Below are positions 15,650 to 21,761 of a stretch of DNA of 21,761 bases, piece by piece. Position numbers and translations under genes: made by a program. The notes below the pieces were generated by a model. That model ran no database searches. It was not told the DNA's origin and saw only the letters and a list, made by a program, of their open reading frames with translations. Source of the DNA: Firmicutes bacterium UBA6418 (GTDB lineage Bacteria > Bacillota > Clostridia > Peptostreptococcales > Anaerovoracaceae); contig DJPG01000004.1 of NCBI GenBank assembly GCA_002439735.1, forward strand, positions 6,822-28,582. Reading direction: 5' to 3'. The first letter of the stretch is position 1; the number at the start of each line of letters is the position of its first letter.

Positions 15650-15710
15650 AATCCTTTCGAATGTGTTTTGAATACAATTCTGTAATATCGTATTCGCATC
15701 CGAAAGGATT
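15650..15710 (-). promoter_or_regulatory. Leader hairpin covering the feoAB ribosome binding site (terminator or attenuator)
   Basis: In minus-strand RNA the arm from 15710-15697 (AATCCTTTCGGATG) pairs with 15663-15650 (CATTCGAAAGGATT) over 14 bp with one G-U pair. The second arm contains the AAAGGA ribosome binding site and leads into six T residues just before the feoAB ATG. Inside, GAATAC (15695-15690) and GTATTC (15675-15670) form a further stem. It could end transcription from the upstream ABC operon, block feoAB translation, or both. Confidence 0.55.
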
Positions 15711-15777
15711 CGTTCTTGTCCGTCTCTGTTTTTGTTTGATCATGCACGGCAACCTTCTGTTCGCGAAAGCTGCGCCT

Positions 15778-16527
15778 TTACAGCACTTTGGAAAGGAAAT
15801 TTCGGGTTCGTTCTTCTTTGGGATGATCAAAAATATCCTGCGGCGTCCCCTCTTCGACAATGCTGCCGTCTGCCATGAAGATCACGCGATCAGCAACCTC
15901 CCGTGCAAAGCCCATTTCGTGTGTCACAACGATCATCGTCATACCGTCGTGCGCCAACTCCCGCATAACATCCAGAACCTCGCCGACCATTTCCGGATCC
16001 AGCGCGGATGTCGGTTCATCAAAAAGCATGACCTCCGGCTCCATGGCCAGCGCCCGCACGATCGCGATACGCTGTTTTTGCCCACCGGAGAGCATGTTCG
16101 GATATTCATCCTTTTTATCCGCCAGCCCGACACGTTCCAGCAGCTTCATGGCCTGTGCCTGTGCCTCCTGCGATGTTTTGAGCTTGAGGGTCACCGGCGC
16201 CATTGTGATGTTTTCCAGTACGGTCTTATGCGGGAAAAGATTGAAGTGCTGGAATACCATTCCCATCTTCTGCCGATGCCGGTTGATGTTAACATTTTTG
16301 GATGCCAAATTGACACCTTCAAAAAAGATCTCGCCTGCGGTCGGCTCTTCAAGCAGGTTGAGACTCCTCAGCAGCGTCGATTTGCCGGAACCGGACGGTC
16401 CGATAATCGCGACCACTTCACCCTTTTTCACGTCCAGATCGCAGTGATTCAGCGCCACGACTTCTCCGTGATTGTATTCCTTGACTAAATCTCTGACCGA
16501 GATGATGTAATCAGTGTTTGTCTCCAC
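15778..16527 (-). CDS. Polar amino acid ABC transporter ATPase (GlnQ/HisP-like)
   Basis: This 249-residue ATPase drives an amino acid importer. It has Walker A GPSGSGKS at 43-50, Q-loop Gln93 ([10 protein letters not shown]), signature LSGGQ at 146-150, Walker B VMLFDEP at 166-172 and His203, with the spacing of the GlnQ/HisP group. I start at the GTG at 16527 because AAAGGAG lies 8 bases upstream; an in-frame ATG at 16584 would lie deeper in the permease gene without such a site. The start overlaps the permease end by 17 bases, indicating coupling. It is the last gene of the binding protein-permease-ATPase operon. Confidence 0.93.
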   Translation of the reverse strand: METNTDYIISVRDLVKEYNHGEVVALNHCDLDVKKGEVVAIIGPSGSGKSTLLRSLNLLEEPTAGEIFFEGVNLASKNVNINRHRQKMGMVFQHFNLFPHKTVLENITMAPVTLKLKTSQEAQAQAMKLLERVGLADKKDEYPNMLSGGQKQRIAIVRALAMEPEVMLFDEPTSALDPEMVGEVLDVMRELAHDGMTMIVVTHEMGFAREVADRVIFMADGSIVEEGTPQDIFDHPKEERTRNFLSKVL

Positions 16528-17251
16528 GACGCATTCTCCTTTCGATATGTTCAATGACCTTGGAGGTTGGATAATTGATGACAAAGTAAATCATGGCCGC
16601 CAGCATGTATGGGCCTATGGTGATATAGGTGCTACCGCTGATGGTTTGTGCCGCAAACATGATCTCACCCATGCCAAGCATCATGCAGATCGAGCTTTCC
16701 TTGATCATAGTCACAACTTCATTGGCCAATGCCGGCAGTACATTTTTAATGGCCTGCGGCAAGATGACAAGACGCATGCTTTGTGCCTGTGAAAGTCCCA
16801 GAGAACGTGCAGCCTCCATCTGTCCGCTATCGACCGCCAGAATACCTGCGCGGAAAATTTCCGCGACATAAGCCGAGCTGTTGAGTGCCAACGCCACGAC
16901 CCCAGGAACAAATCGCGTGGAATCAATGAAGCCAAAGAGCATAACCTTTGGTACAACAATCGCATTGAAGACACCATAATAAATAATGATCAACTGCACC
17001 AGCATCGGCGTTGAACGGAACGCCGCGATATAAGCGCCGGACAGCCAACGCACCGGGGTGCATTTGCTCAGGCGCATAGTTGCCAAAAGCAGCGCTGGCA
17101 GGACTGCCAGCAGAACAGATACGACAGAAAGAATCAGGGTGTATTCCACACCCTGAATCACTGCATATCCATACTTGGGTAAAAATTTGAAGTTAAAAAA
17201 CGCATATGCGGGCATGTCTGTAAACAGGCTTTGCCACCAATCCCAAAACAT
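16511..17251 (-). CDS. Polar amino acid ABC transporter permease (HisM/GlnP-like)
   Basis: This 246-residue membrane subunit has about five hydrophobic segments. The segment [20 protein letters not shown] and [19 protein letters not shown] are typical of the histidine/glutamine/arginine permease group. The cytoplasmic coupling loop reads [20 protein letters not shown], the EAA motif that docks on the ATPase. A single permease gene suggests a homodimer. AAAGGAA lies about 9 bases before the ATG. It stands 51 bases after the binding-protein gene and overlaps the ATPase gene. Confidence 0.93.
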   Translation of the reverse strand: MFWDWWQSLFTDMPAYAFFNFKFLPKYGYAVIQGVEYTLILSVVSVLLAVLPALLLATMRLSKCTPVRWLSGAYIAAFRSTPMLVQLIIIYYGVFNAIVVPKVMLFGFIDSTRFVPGVVALALNSSAYVAEIFRAGILAVDSGQMEAARSLGLSQAQSMRLVILPQAIKNVLPALANEVVTMIKESSICMMLGMGEIMFAAQTISGSTYITIGPYMLAAMIYFVINYPTSKVIEHIERRMRRGDKH

Positions 17252-17302
17252 AGATAAGTTCCTTTCCCATCATCAGCAATGATTTACAAATCGCAGGCGG
17301 CC

Positions 17303-18163
17303 TTATTGTTCGGCATCCGCATCAGCTTCCTCCGGAGCGGAAACTTCCTGCCATACGTCTGCGAGCGCGTTGGCATTCTCCTTGAATTCCTCGACCTTAT
17401 TCTCTTCCGTCATTTTCGCGATGGCTTCGTTGATTTTCGGAAGAAGTCCCTTCGGATCACCCTTCGCGACCGCAACGCATACATCAGCTGATTTTCCGAG
17501 TTCATCAAAGCTCAATGCCACCAAGTCATCGTTGCTTGCCTGATACTGCTGCGCAACAGAACCGTCTACCAGAATAGCATCGACCTTGCCATAAGATACC
17601 TCTTTAATCAGATCCAGTACGCTCTGCAAAGAAACTGCATTGACATCCGGAATCTGATTGATGATTTCAAGTTTCGTCGTTGCAGTCTGCGCCCCGATGG
17701 TTTTTCCGTTAAAATCGCTGTAGGATTTGTACTGATCCGCGTTCTCCTTTTTTACCAGGAACTGCGGCGCAAGCTCCGTCAGATATGGATCCGAGAAGTC
17801 CGCTGCTTCTTTTCTTTCGTCGGTTGCTTCAATGTCGGCCAGCACGATATCAAACTGTCCCTTGTTCAAGGCTGTCAACAGATTGTTGAAGGACATGTTC
17901 TCGGTCTGCAGCTCCAGCCCCATGTAATCCGCGATGTACTGCGCAACTTCTACGTCAATGCCACCGTATACCATATCACCGTTTTCATCCGGATACATAA
18001 ATTCAAACGGCGCATAGTCCGCGGAGGTTCCGAAAACAAGCGTGGTCTTCTCCGCATTGTCGCCGTCTGCGTTCGTGTCGTTGCTGTCGCCGCATGCGGT
18101 AAAGGTTAACATACATAAGGTCATGATCATGACGATGGATATTACTTTTGCAAATTTTTTCAT
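17303..18163 (-). CDS. Amino acid ABC transporter substrate-binding lipoprotein
   Basis: This 286-residue protein captures an amino acid outside the cell for the adjacent permease. It has a lipoprotein signal with the lipobox TFTAC, so Cys24 would be lipidated after cleavage. The mature part follows the bacterial solute-binding protein family 3 pattern: FGTSADYAPFEF in the first strand, GGIDVEVAQYIA, a DIEATDERKEAADFSDPY stretch that usually holds the ligand-contacting Arg and Asp, and GKTIGAQTATTKLE. The C-terminus is acidic (PEEADADAEQ). The ligand (glutamine, arginine, cystine or other) cannot be decided. AAAGGA precedes the ATG. It is the first gene of its operon. Confidence 0.94.
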   Translation of the reverse strand: MKKFAKVISIVMIMTLCMLTFTACGDSNDTNADGDNAEKTTLVFGTSADYAPFEFMYPDENGDMVYGGIDVEVAQYIADYMGLELQTENMSFNNLLTALNKGQFDIVLADIEATDERKEAADFSDPYLTELAPQFLVKKENADQYKSYSDFNGKTIGAQTATTKLEIINQIPDVNAVSLQSVLDLIKEVSYGKVDAILVDGSVAQQYQASNDDLVALSFDELGKSADVCVAVAKGDPKGLLPKINEAIAKMTEENKVEEFKENANALADVWQEVSAPEEADADAEQ

Positions 18164-18439
18164 TTTCTTTCTTTCCTTTCCCGTTCTTTATTCTGAACAT
18201 TTGATGTCATAAGTAATTTCTTGCTGCTGGATTTTCGTTTTTTTGATCTTCCCCAACAACAGGTTTGATTATACATCAACGTGAATAAAAATGCAATAGC
18301 TTTTTGAAAAAATATGAAAAAAAATCAATAAAAATTCTGTTTTTTGTTTTCACCGTCATTTTTCATGGCGCATTTCTGAATATTTCTCATTTTTATGCGC
18401 ATATTTAGCCTTATTATGCATAAATATATGTATATTTTT
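18164..18439. other. AT-rich intergenic region upstream of the amino acid ABC operon
   Basis: No gene is seen here. The base composition is far more AT-rich than the genes around it. It holds the predicted promoter of the ABC operon and two short perfect palindromes, TATGCGCATA (18394-18403) and TTATGCATAA (18414-18423). The latter overlaps TATGCATAAA, which also occurs in the LysR-EamA intergenic region. Confidence 0.5.
18268..18296 (-). promoter_or_regulatory. Predicted promoter of the amino acid ABC operon
   Basis: On the minus strand TTGCAT (18296-18291), 17 bases, perfect TATAAT (18273-18268). The leader before the binding-protein ATG would be about 100 bases. Confidence 0.5.
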
Positions 18440-19357
18440 TCACAAGCTCCCCGCATCTTGTTTTTCACCACCTGTTTGCGCGTTTCTTGTCTGCACATTT
18501 TCCTCGGTGAGAAAAAGGATAAAGGTTCTGGTCAAAAGGCCTGTTTTTGCCGGAGCCGAACCGGCAATTCCGATGGTTCTGATCTGCGGCGGCTGTAGCG
18601 GGCGCATCTCAAAAATTCCTTTATAGCTTGCGGGGATCATTTCCGGCATGATGGTAATACCGAATCCATTTTCCACCATGGCGATCACCGAAAAATCATC
18701 GTTGACCAGGTGCCGGATGGTAAACGGCAATTTATCCTGCTCCAATACTCTGCGCATATCGTTATCCGAGCCTTTGCGCTGCATGATCAGCGGCTCCCGT
18801 TTCACTTCCGCAAGAGTCAAATATGGCTTTTTTGCCAGCGGATGCCGCGGCGGCAGCAAGACCTGCATGGAATCTTGATATAAAGGATAGAAGCACAGGT
18901 TCTCGGGCGCAGGCGCCGACAAGAAGCCGCAATCGCTCCTGCCGTGCAAGATATCTTCGGCGATCGTATCATAGTCGCCAAACCGCAGTTCGAAGCGTAC
19001 GCGCGGATGTCGTCTCTGAAACTCGCGCATGATCTGCGGCATCCGATGGATCGCCACGCTGGAAAAAATGCCAACGCGCAGAGTCCCCGAAACTTCTCCG
19101 TTGATCTCATGAATCATCTGTTCAAGATTTCTCTGCTGATTGACCAGCTCCTGTACTGCAGGAAGCAGGCGTTTCCCATTCTCTGTCAATTCCACACCGT
19201 TGCTGCTGCGGAGAAAAAGCGCAAAGCCCGTCTCCTTTTCCAGCGCGGCAATTGCGTGACTCACACCCGCCTGCGTATAGTGCAGGCGCTCCGCCGTTCG
19301 GGTAATGTTTCCGGTTTCCGCGGTCTTTAAAAAGATCTCATATTTGCTATGCGCCAT
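18440..19357 (-). CDS. LysR family transcriptional regulator
   Basis: This 305-residue DNA-binding protein has the LysR helix-turn-helix at residues 1-60 (EIFLKTAETGNITRTAERLH, YTQAGVSHAIAALEKE, GFALFLRS), a linker helix, and a two-lobed effector-binding domain starting at GTLRVGIFSS. I start at the ATG at 19357, which has GGAGGAG just upstream; ATGs at 19369 and 19411 would place that site inside the gene. The C-terminal about 20 residues (NAQTGGEKQDAGSL) are polar and probably disordered. It is divergent from an EamA transporter gene, the classical arrangement in which a LysR protein controls its divergent neighbour. The effector is unknown. The amino acid ABC operon downstream on the same strand is a second possible target. 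Confidence 0.93.
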   Translation of the reverse strand: MAHSKYEIFLKTAETGNITRTAERLHYTQAGVSHAIAALEKETGFALFLRSSNGVELTENGKRLLPAVQELVNQQRNLEQMIHEINGEVSGTLRVGIFSSVAIHRMPQIMREFQRRHPRVRFELRFGDYDTIAEDILHGRSDCGFLSAPAPENLCFYPLYQDSMQVLLPPRHPLAKKPYLTLAEVKREPLIMQRKGSDNDMRRVLEQDKLPFTIRHLVNDDFSVIAMVENGFGITIMPEMIPASYKGIFEMRPLQPPQIRTIGIAGSAPAKTGLLTRTFILFLTEENVQTRNAQTGGEKQDAGSL

Positions 19358-19379
19358 GTTCTCCTCCATAACTGTTTGT

Positions 19380-19428
19380 ACTGGTATGCATAAAAATAAT
19401 TCTCTTTTCAAATGTTTTCGTTACCAGT
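19380..19428. promoter_or_regulatory. Inverted repeat ACTGGTA/TACCAGT, candidate LysR operator
   Basis: ACTGGTA (19380-19386) and TACCAGT (19422-19428) are perfect 7-bp inverted arms, 42 bases centre to centre. The right arm touches the first base of the -10 box of the EamA gene promoter, and the left arm lies 23 bases before the LysR start codon. Confidence 0.4.
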
Positions 19429-19433
19429 ATAAT
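19405..19433 (+). promoter_or_regulatory. Predicted promoter for the EamA-nagZ operon
   Basis: TTTTCA (19405-19410), 17 bases, perfect TATAAT (19428-19433). The leader to the EamA gene start would be about 98 bases. Confidence 0.55.
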
Positions 19434-19537
19434 AGACTGCGATAGAAAAAGCAAGCAACGGATTCCAGAAGTCCGAAAAAGGAACCCGCCGCAGAAAGGA
19501 ATGCCCAAGCACAGCGGGGCAAGAAAGGTCAAACAGA

Positions 19538-20449
19538 ATGCAGACAGACAGCACCAGGAACGCAGAAAAACACACGCTACACGCGCAAAATAAAGCATGG
19601 ACGCAGGGCAAAGCTGACCGCCTCATCGCGCTCATCGCGATCCTATGGGGCAGCTCCTACCTGATGATGAAAGTGGGGCTTGACGGGATCCCGCCGTTCA
19701 CGATCACCGCGCTCCGGTTCAGCATCGCATTTTGTTGCGTAGCACTGCTCTTTTGTCGGCAGCTTAAGCATACAACGAAAAAAATTCTCCTGCACAGCAG
19801 CCTGATGGGTTTCTTTCTTTTCGCCATCTTTGCCTTTTTAATGCACGGAATGGAAACGACCTCTGCTTCCAACGCCGGTTTTCTGACCAGCACGTCCGTT
19901 GTCATGGTTCCGGTTTTTCACGCGCTTCTTACTCGCAGGCTTCCGGATCCTGCGACGCTGATCGGTGTGATCGTCACAACCCTCGGCTTAGCTCTGCTGA
20001 CTGTACGGGAGTCGCTTACTCTGCAAAGCGGTGACCTTTTATGTATTGGCGGCGCAGCAATGTATGCCTGTCAGATCTTACTGGCAGATCGCTTCACCAG
20101 AGATGGGAACGGGCTGCTTCTCGGCATCTGGCAGCTCGGCTTCTGCGGACTGTACGCATGGCTCTGCGCATTTCTCTTTGAAACGCCGGTACTGCCGTCA
20201 AACACCGCGGAATGGCTCGCCGTTCTCGGTCTGTCGCTCATCTGCAGCGCTTTCTGTTTTGTCGCGCAGCCGATCGCGCAAAAATATACGACTCCGGAAC
20301 ACGCCGCGCTCCTGTTTTCGCTGGAACCCGTCAGTTCCGCTGTCTTCGGCTTTTGTTTTCTCCACGAAGTGCTCTCGCTCAAGGGTTATTTCGGCGCGGT
20401 GCTGGTTCTCTGCGGCGTGCTGATCGCGTCGGTACAACAAAAAAAATAG
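19538..20449 (+). CDS. EamA/DMT family membrane transporter
   Basis: This 303-residue protein has about ten hydrophobic segments in two similar halves, the EamA (drug/metabolite transporter) fold. The first half opens with LIALIAILWGSSYLMMKVGL, and GMETTSASNAGFLTSTSVVMVPVF and PEHAALLFSLEPVSSAVFGF mark the ends of the two halves, all typical of the family. Members mostly export amino acids or other small metabolites; the substrate here is unknown. The ATG follows AAAGGT by 8 bases. It is divergent from a LysR regulator and 10 bases upstream of the nagZ-like gene, so the pair is likely one regulated operon. Confidence 0.9.
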   Translation: MQTDSTRNAEKHTLHAQNKAWTQGKADRLIALIAILWGSSYLMMKVGLDGIPPFTITALRFSIAFCCVALLFCRQLKHTTKKILLHSSLMGFFLFAIFAFLMHGMETTSASNAGFLTSTSVVMVPVFHALLTRRLPDPATLIGVIVTTLGLALLTVRESLTLQSGDLLCIGGAAMYACQILLADRFTRDGNGLLLGIWQLGFCGLYAWLCAFLFETPVLPSNTAEWLAVLGLSLICSAFCFVAQPIAQKYTTPEHAALLFSLEPVSSAVFGFCFLHEVLSLKGYFGAVLVLCGVLIASVQQKK

Positions 20450-20459
20450 GAGGTATCTT

Positions 20460-21707
20460 ATGAAATCCATAAAATCATTCCACATTCTTCCCCACACGTT
20501 CTTCCTTCTTACTGTCCTGTTTGTCATCGTCAGCTGCTGCAGTTGCAGCGCCAGCAAGAGCGACGACGGACATGCCGCAAATAACACGCAAAGCAATCAG
20601 CACAGCCATACAACCGTCTTGACCGACCGGCAGCGCGCTGCTCAAATTCTCGCCGACATGACAACCGAACAAAAAGTCGGGCAGCTCTTCCTCGTGCGAC
20701 CGGAAAGTCTGTCTCCTTCCCTTTCCGATGCGCAAGCAAACGACGCGACACACTATGGAGTCACCGCATTATCGGATGAGATGCGTACATCGCTTATTTC
20801 CTATCCGGTTGGCGGTATTGCGCTGTTCGGCAAAAATATTTCCGGCGCGCAGCAGCTTCCGGATTTTATCACCTCGTTGCAAGACGCTTCTTCCGTTCCG
20901 CTCTTTATTGGCGTGGATGAAGAAGGCGGCAGAGTGGCGCGCATCGCCAATTCTTCTTTCTTTGACGTTCCAAAATACGAAAGTATGCAGGCTGTCGGCG
21001 ATTCCGGCGATCCGCAAAAAGCAAAGGAGGTCGGACTGACGATCGGAGGTTACTTGAAGCCGTTGGGTTTCAATCTAGATTTCGCTCCGGATGCCGATGT
21101 CTTCACAAACCCTTCCAATCTTGTAATCGGTGATCGATCCTTTGGCAGTGATCCTAAGCTGGTCGGCGAAATGGTTTGCGCACAGCTTACCGGCATGCAT
21201 GAAGCCGGTATCATGGGCTGTATCAAACATTTCCCGGGTCATGGAGATACAAAAGGAGACACGCACACCGGCTATGTCAGCGTCTCGAAAACCTGGGAGG
21301 AATTAAAAGCTTGCGAACTGGTACCTTTTTGTGCCGCGCTGCCATACACCGACATGGTGATGGTCGCGCATATTACCGCAGTACAGGTTTCTGATGATGG
21401 GCTCCCGGCTTCCTTATCTAAGGAAATCATTACCGGTAAACTGCGCGATGAACTGGGGTATGACGGTGTCGTCATTACCGATTCTATGAGCATGGGCGCG
21501 ATCACGGAAGATTACACTAGCGCAGAAAGTGCGCTTCTGGCGCTTCAGGCCGGCGCGGATATCGTTCTGATGCCGCGGAATCTCCCGGATGCATTTCAGG
21601 GCGTTCTGCAAGCGGTTGAACAAGGAAATCTTAGTACTTATCGCCTGGATGAAAGCGTCCTGCGCATTCTGACCTTAAAGGTGAAGTACGGTCTTTTGCC
21701 TGAATGA
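20460..21707 (+). CDS. Lipoprotein glycoside hydrolase family 3 (NagZ-like beta-N-acetylhexosaminidase)
   Basis: This 415-residue enzyme should release N-acetylglucosamine from muropeptides or other glycans outside the membrane. It starts with a signal sequence rich in cysteine (VSCCSC, 24-29), so it is probably lipid-anchored at Cys26 or a neighbour, then a low-complexity Ser/Asn/His linker to about residue 52. The catalytic barrel has VDEEGGRV (152-159), KHFPGHGDT (256-264), the Asp267-Thr-His269 pair that serves as acid/base in NagZ, and nucleophile Asp341 in ITDSMSM. There is no second C-terminal domain, unlike the longer B. subtilis enzyme. GGAGG precedes the ATG by 6 bases and overlaps the EamA stop region. 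The 54 bases after it show no clear terminator. Confidence 0.93.
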   Translation: MKSIKSFHILPHTFFLLTVLFVIVSCCSCSASKSDDGHAANNTQSNQHSHTTVLTDRQRAAQILADMTTEQKVGQLFLVRPESLSPSLSDAQANDATHYGVTALSDEMRTSLISYPVGGIALFGKNISGAQQLPDFITSLQDASSVPLFIGVDEEGGRVARIANSSFFDVPKYESMQAVGDSGDPQKAKEVGLTIGGYLKPLGFNLDFAPDADVFTNPSNLVIGDRSFGSDPKLVGEMVCAQLTGMHEAGIMGCIKHFPGHGDTKGDTHTGYVSVSKTWEELKACELVPFCAALPYTDMVMVAHITAVQVSDDGLPASLSKEIITGKLRDELGYDGVVITDSMSMGAITEDYTSAESALLALQAGADIVLMPRNLPDAFQGVLQAVEQGNLSTYRLDESVLRILTLKVKYGLLPE

Positions 21708-21761
21708 ACACCGCGCCCCCCACACATTTCCTTATTTCTTGTGGTGGTGATACGGATCGTG

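Noticed and set aside
15400..16488. A 362-codon plus-strand open frame across the feoAB-ABC ATPase junction
   Set aside because: Antisense to two well-supported genes and through the leader hairpin; no ribosome binding site or recognisable domain.
21708..21761. CCACA and TGTGG inverted pair after the nagZ-like gene
   Set aside because: Five pairs, a loop of about 20 bases and no T-run before the window ends; too weak to call a terminator.

Overview
The window is a chromosomal stretch from a Clostridia-like (Firmicutes) anaerobe. This is inferred from strong GGAGG-type ribosome binding sites, Gram-positive lipoproteins, a FeoA-FeoB fusion, a DUF1292 protein, a three-gene ECF transporter with a double ATPase, and a short SerA of the clostridial type. 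The G+C content looks moderate to fairly high in genes and falls sharply in a few intergenic regions. I see no rRNA, tRNA, CRISPR array, transposase, integrase or phage gene. Most of the window is ordinary core metabolism and transport.

Layout. 1-3722 (minus): an ECF transporter operon made of EcfT, a fused double ATPase and an S component, followed by the first 34 codons of a cysteine-rich zinc-finger-like protein that runs off the window; this last gene hints at a corrin or metal substrate. 3781-4414 (minus): a stand-alone NifU C-terminal-domain protein and a DUF1292 protein, with a terminator hairpin between them. 4536-10150 (minus): a tight run of serC, apgM, a possible 26-codon ORF, a D-Ala-D-Ala carboxypeptidase gene and uvrC. 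10286-11437 (plus): serA, divergent from serC. The two serine genes appear to be served by a mirror-image pair of overlapping promoters built on one palindrome. 11438-11792: a non-coding stretch with palindromes and two related hairpins that resemble tandem terminators. 11793-12947 (minus): a CPA2-type cation:proton antiporter. 13154-15643 (minus): FeoA-FeoB ferrous iron transporter, preceded by a long hairpin that covers its ribosome binding site. 15778-18163 (minus): a polar amino acid ABC importer (binding lipoprotein, permease, ATPase). 18440-19357 (minus): a LysR regulator, divergent from 19538-21707 (plus), an EamA/DMT exporter followed by a lipoprotein NagZ-like beta-N-acetylhexosaminidase.

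How the genes fit together. SerA and SerC carry out the first two steps from 3-phosphoglycerate towards serine, and ApgM (if it is a mutase) interconverts 3- and 2-phosphoglycerate, the branch point from glycolysis. The carboxypeptidase and the NagZ-like enzyme act on cell-wall material. Transport of iron, an ECF substrate, an amino acid, cations and a small metabolite makes up most of the rest. I found no convincing wholly new system. The most interesting signals are small and regulatory: the symmetric serA/serC promoter pair, the feoAB leader hairpin, the paired hairpins after serA, and the possible 26-residue ORF between apgM and the carboxypeptidase gene.
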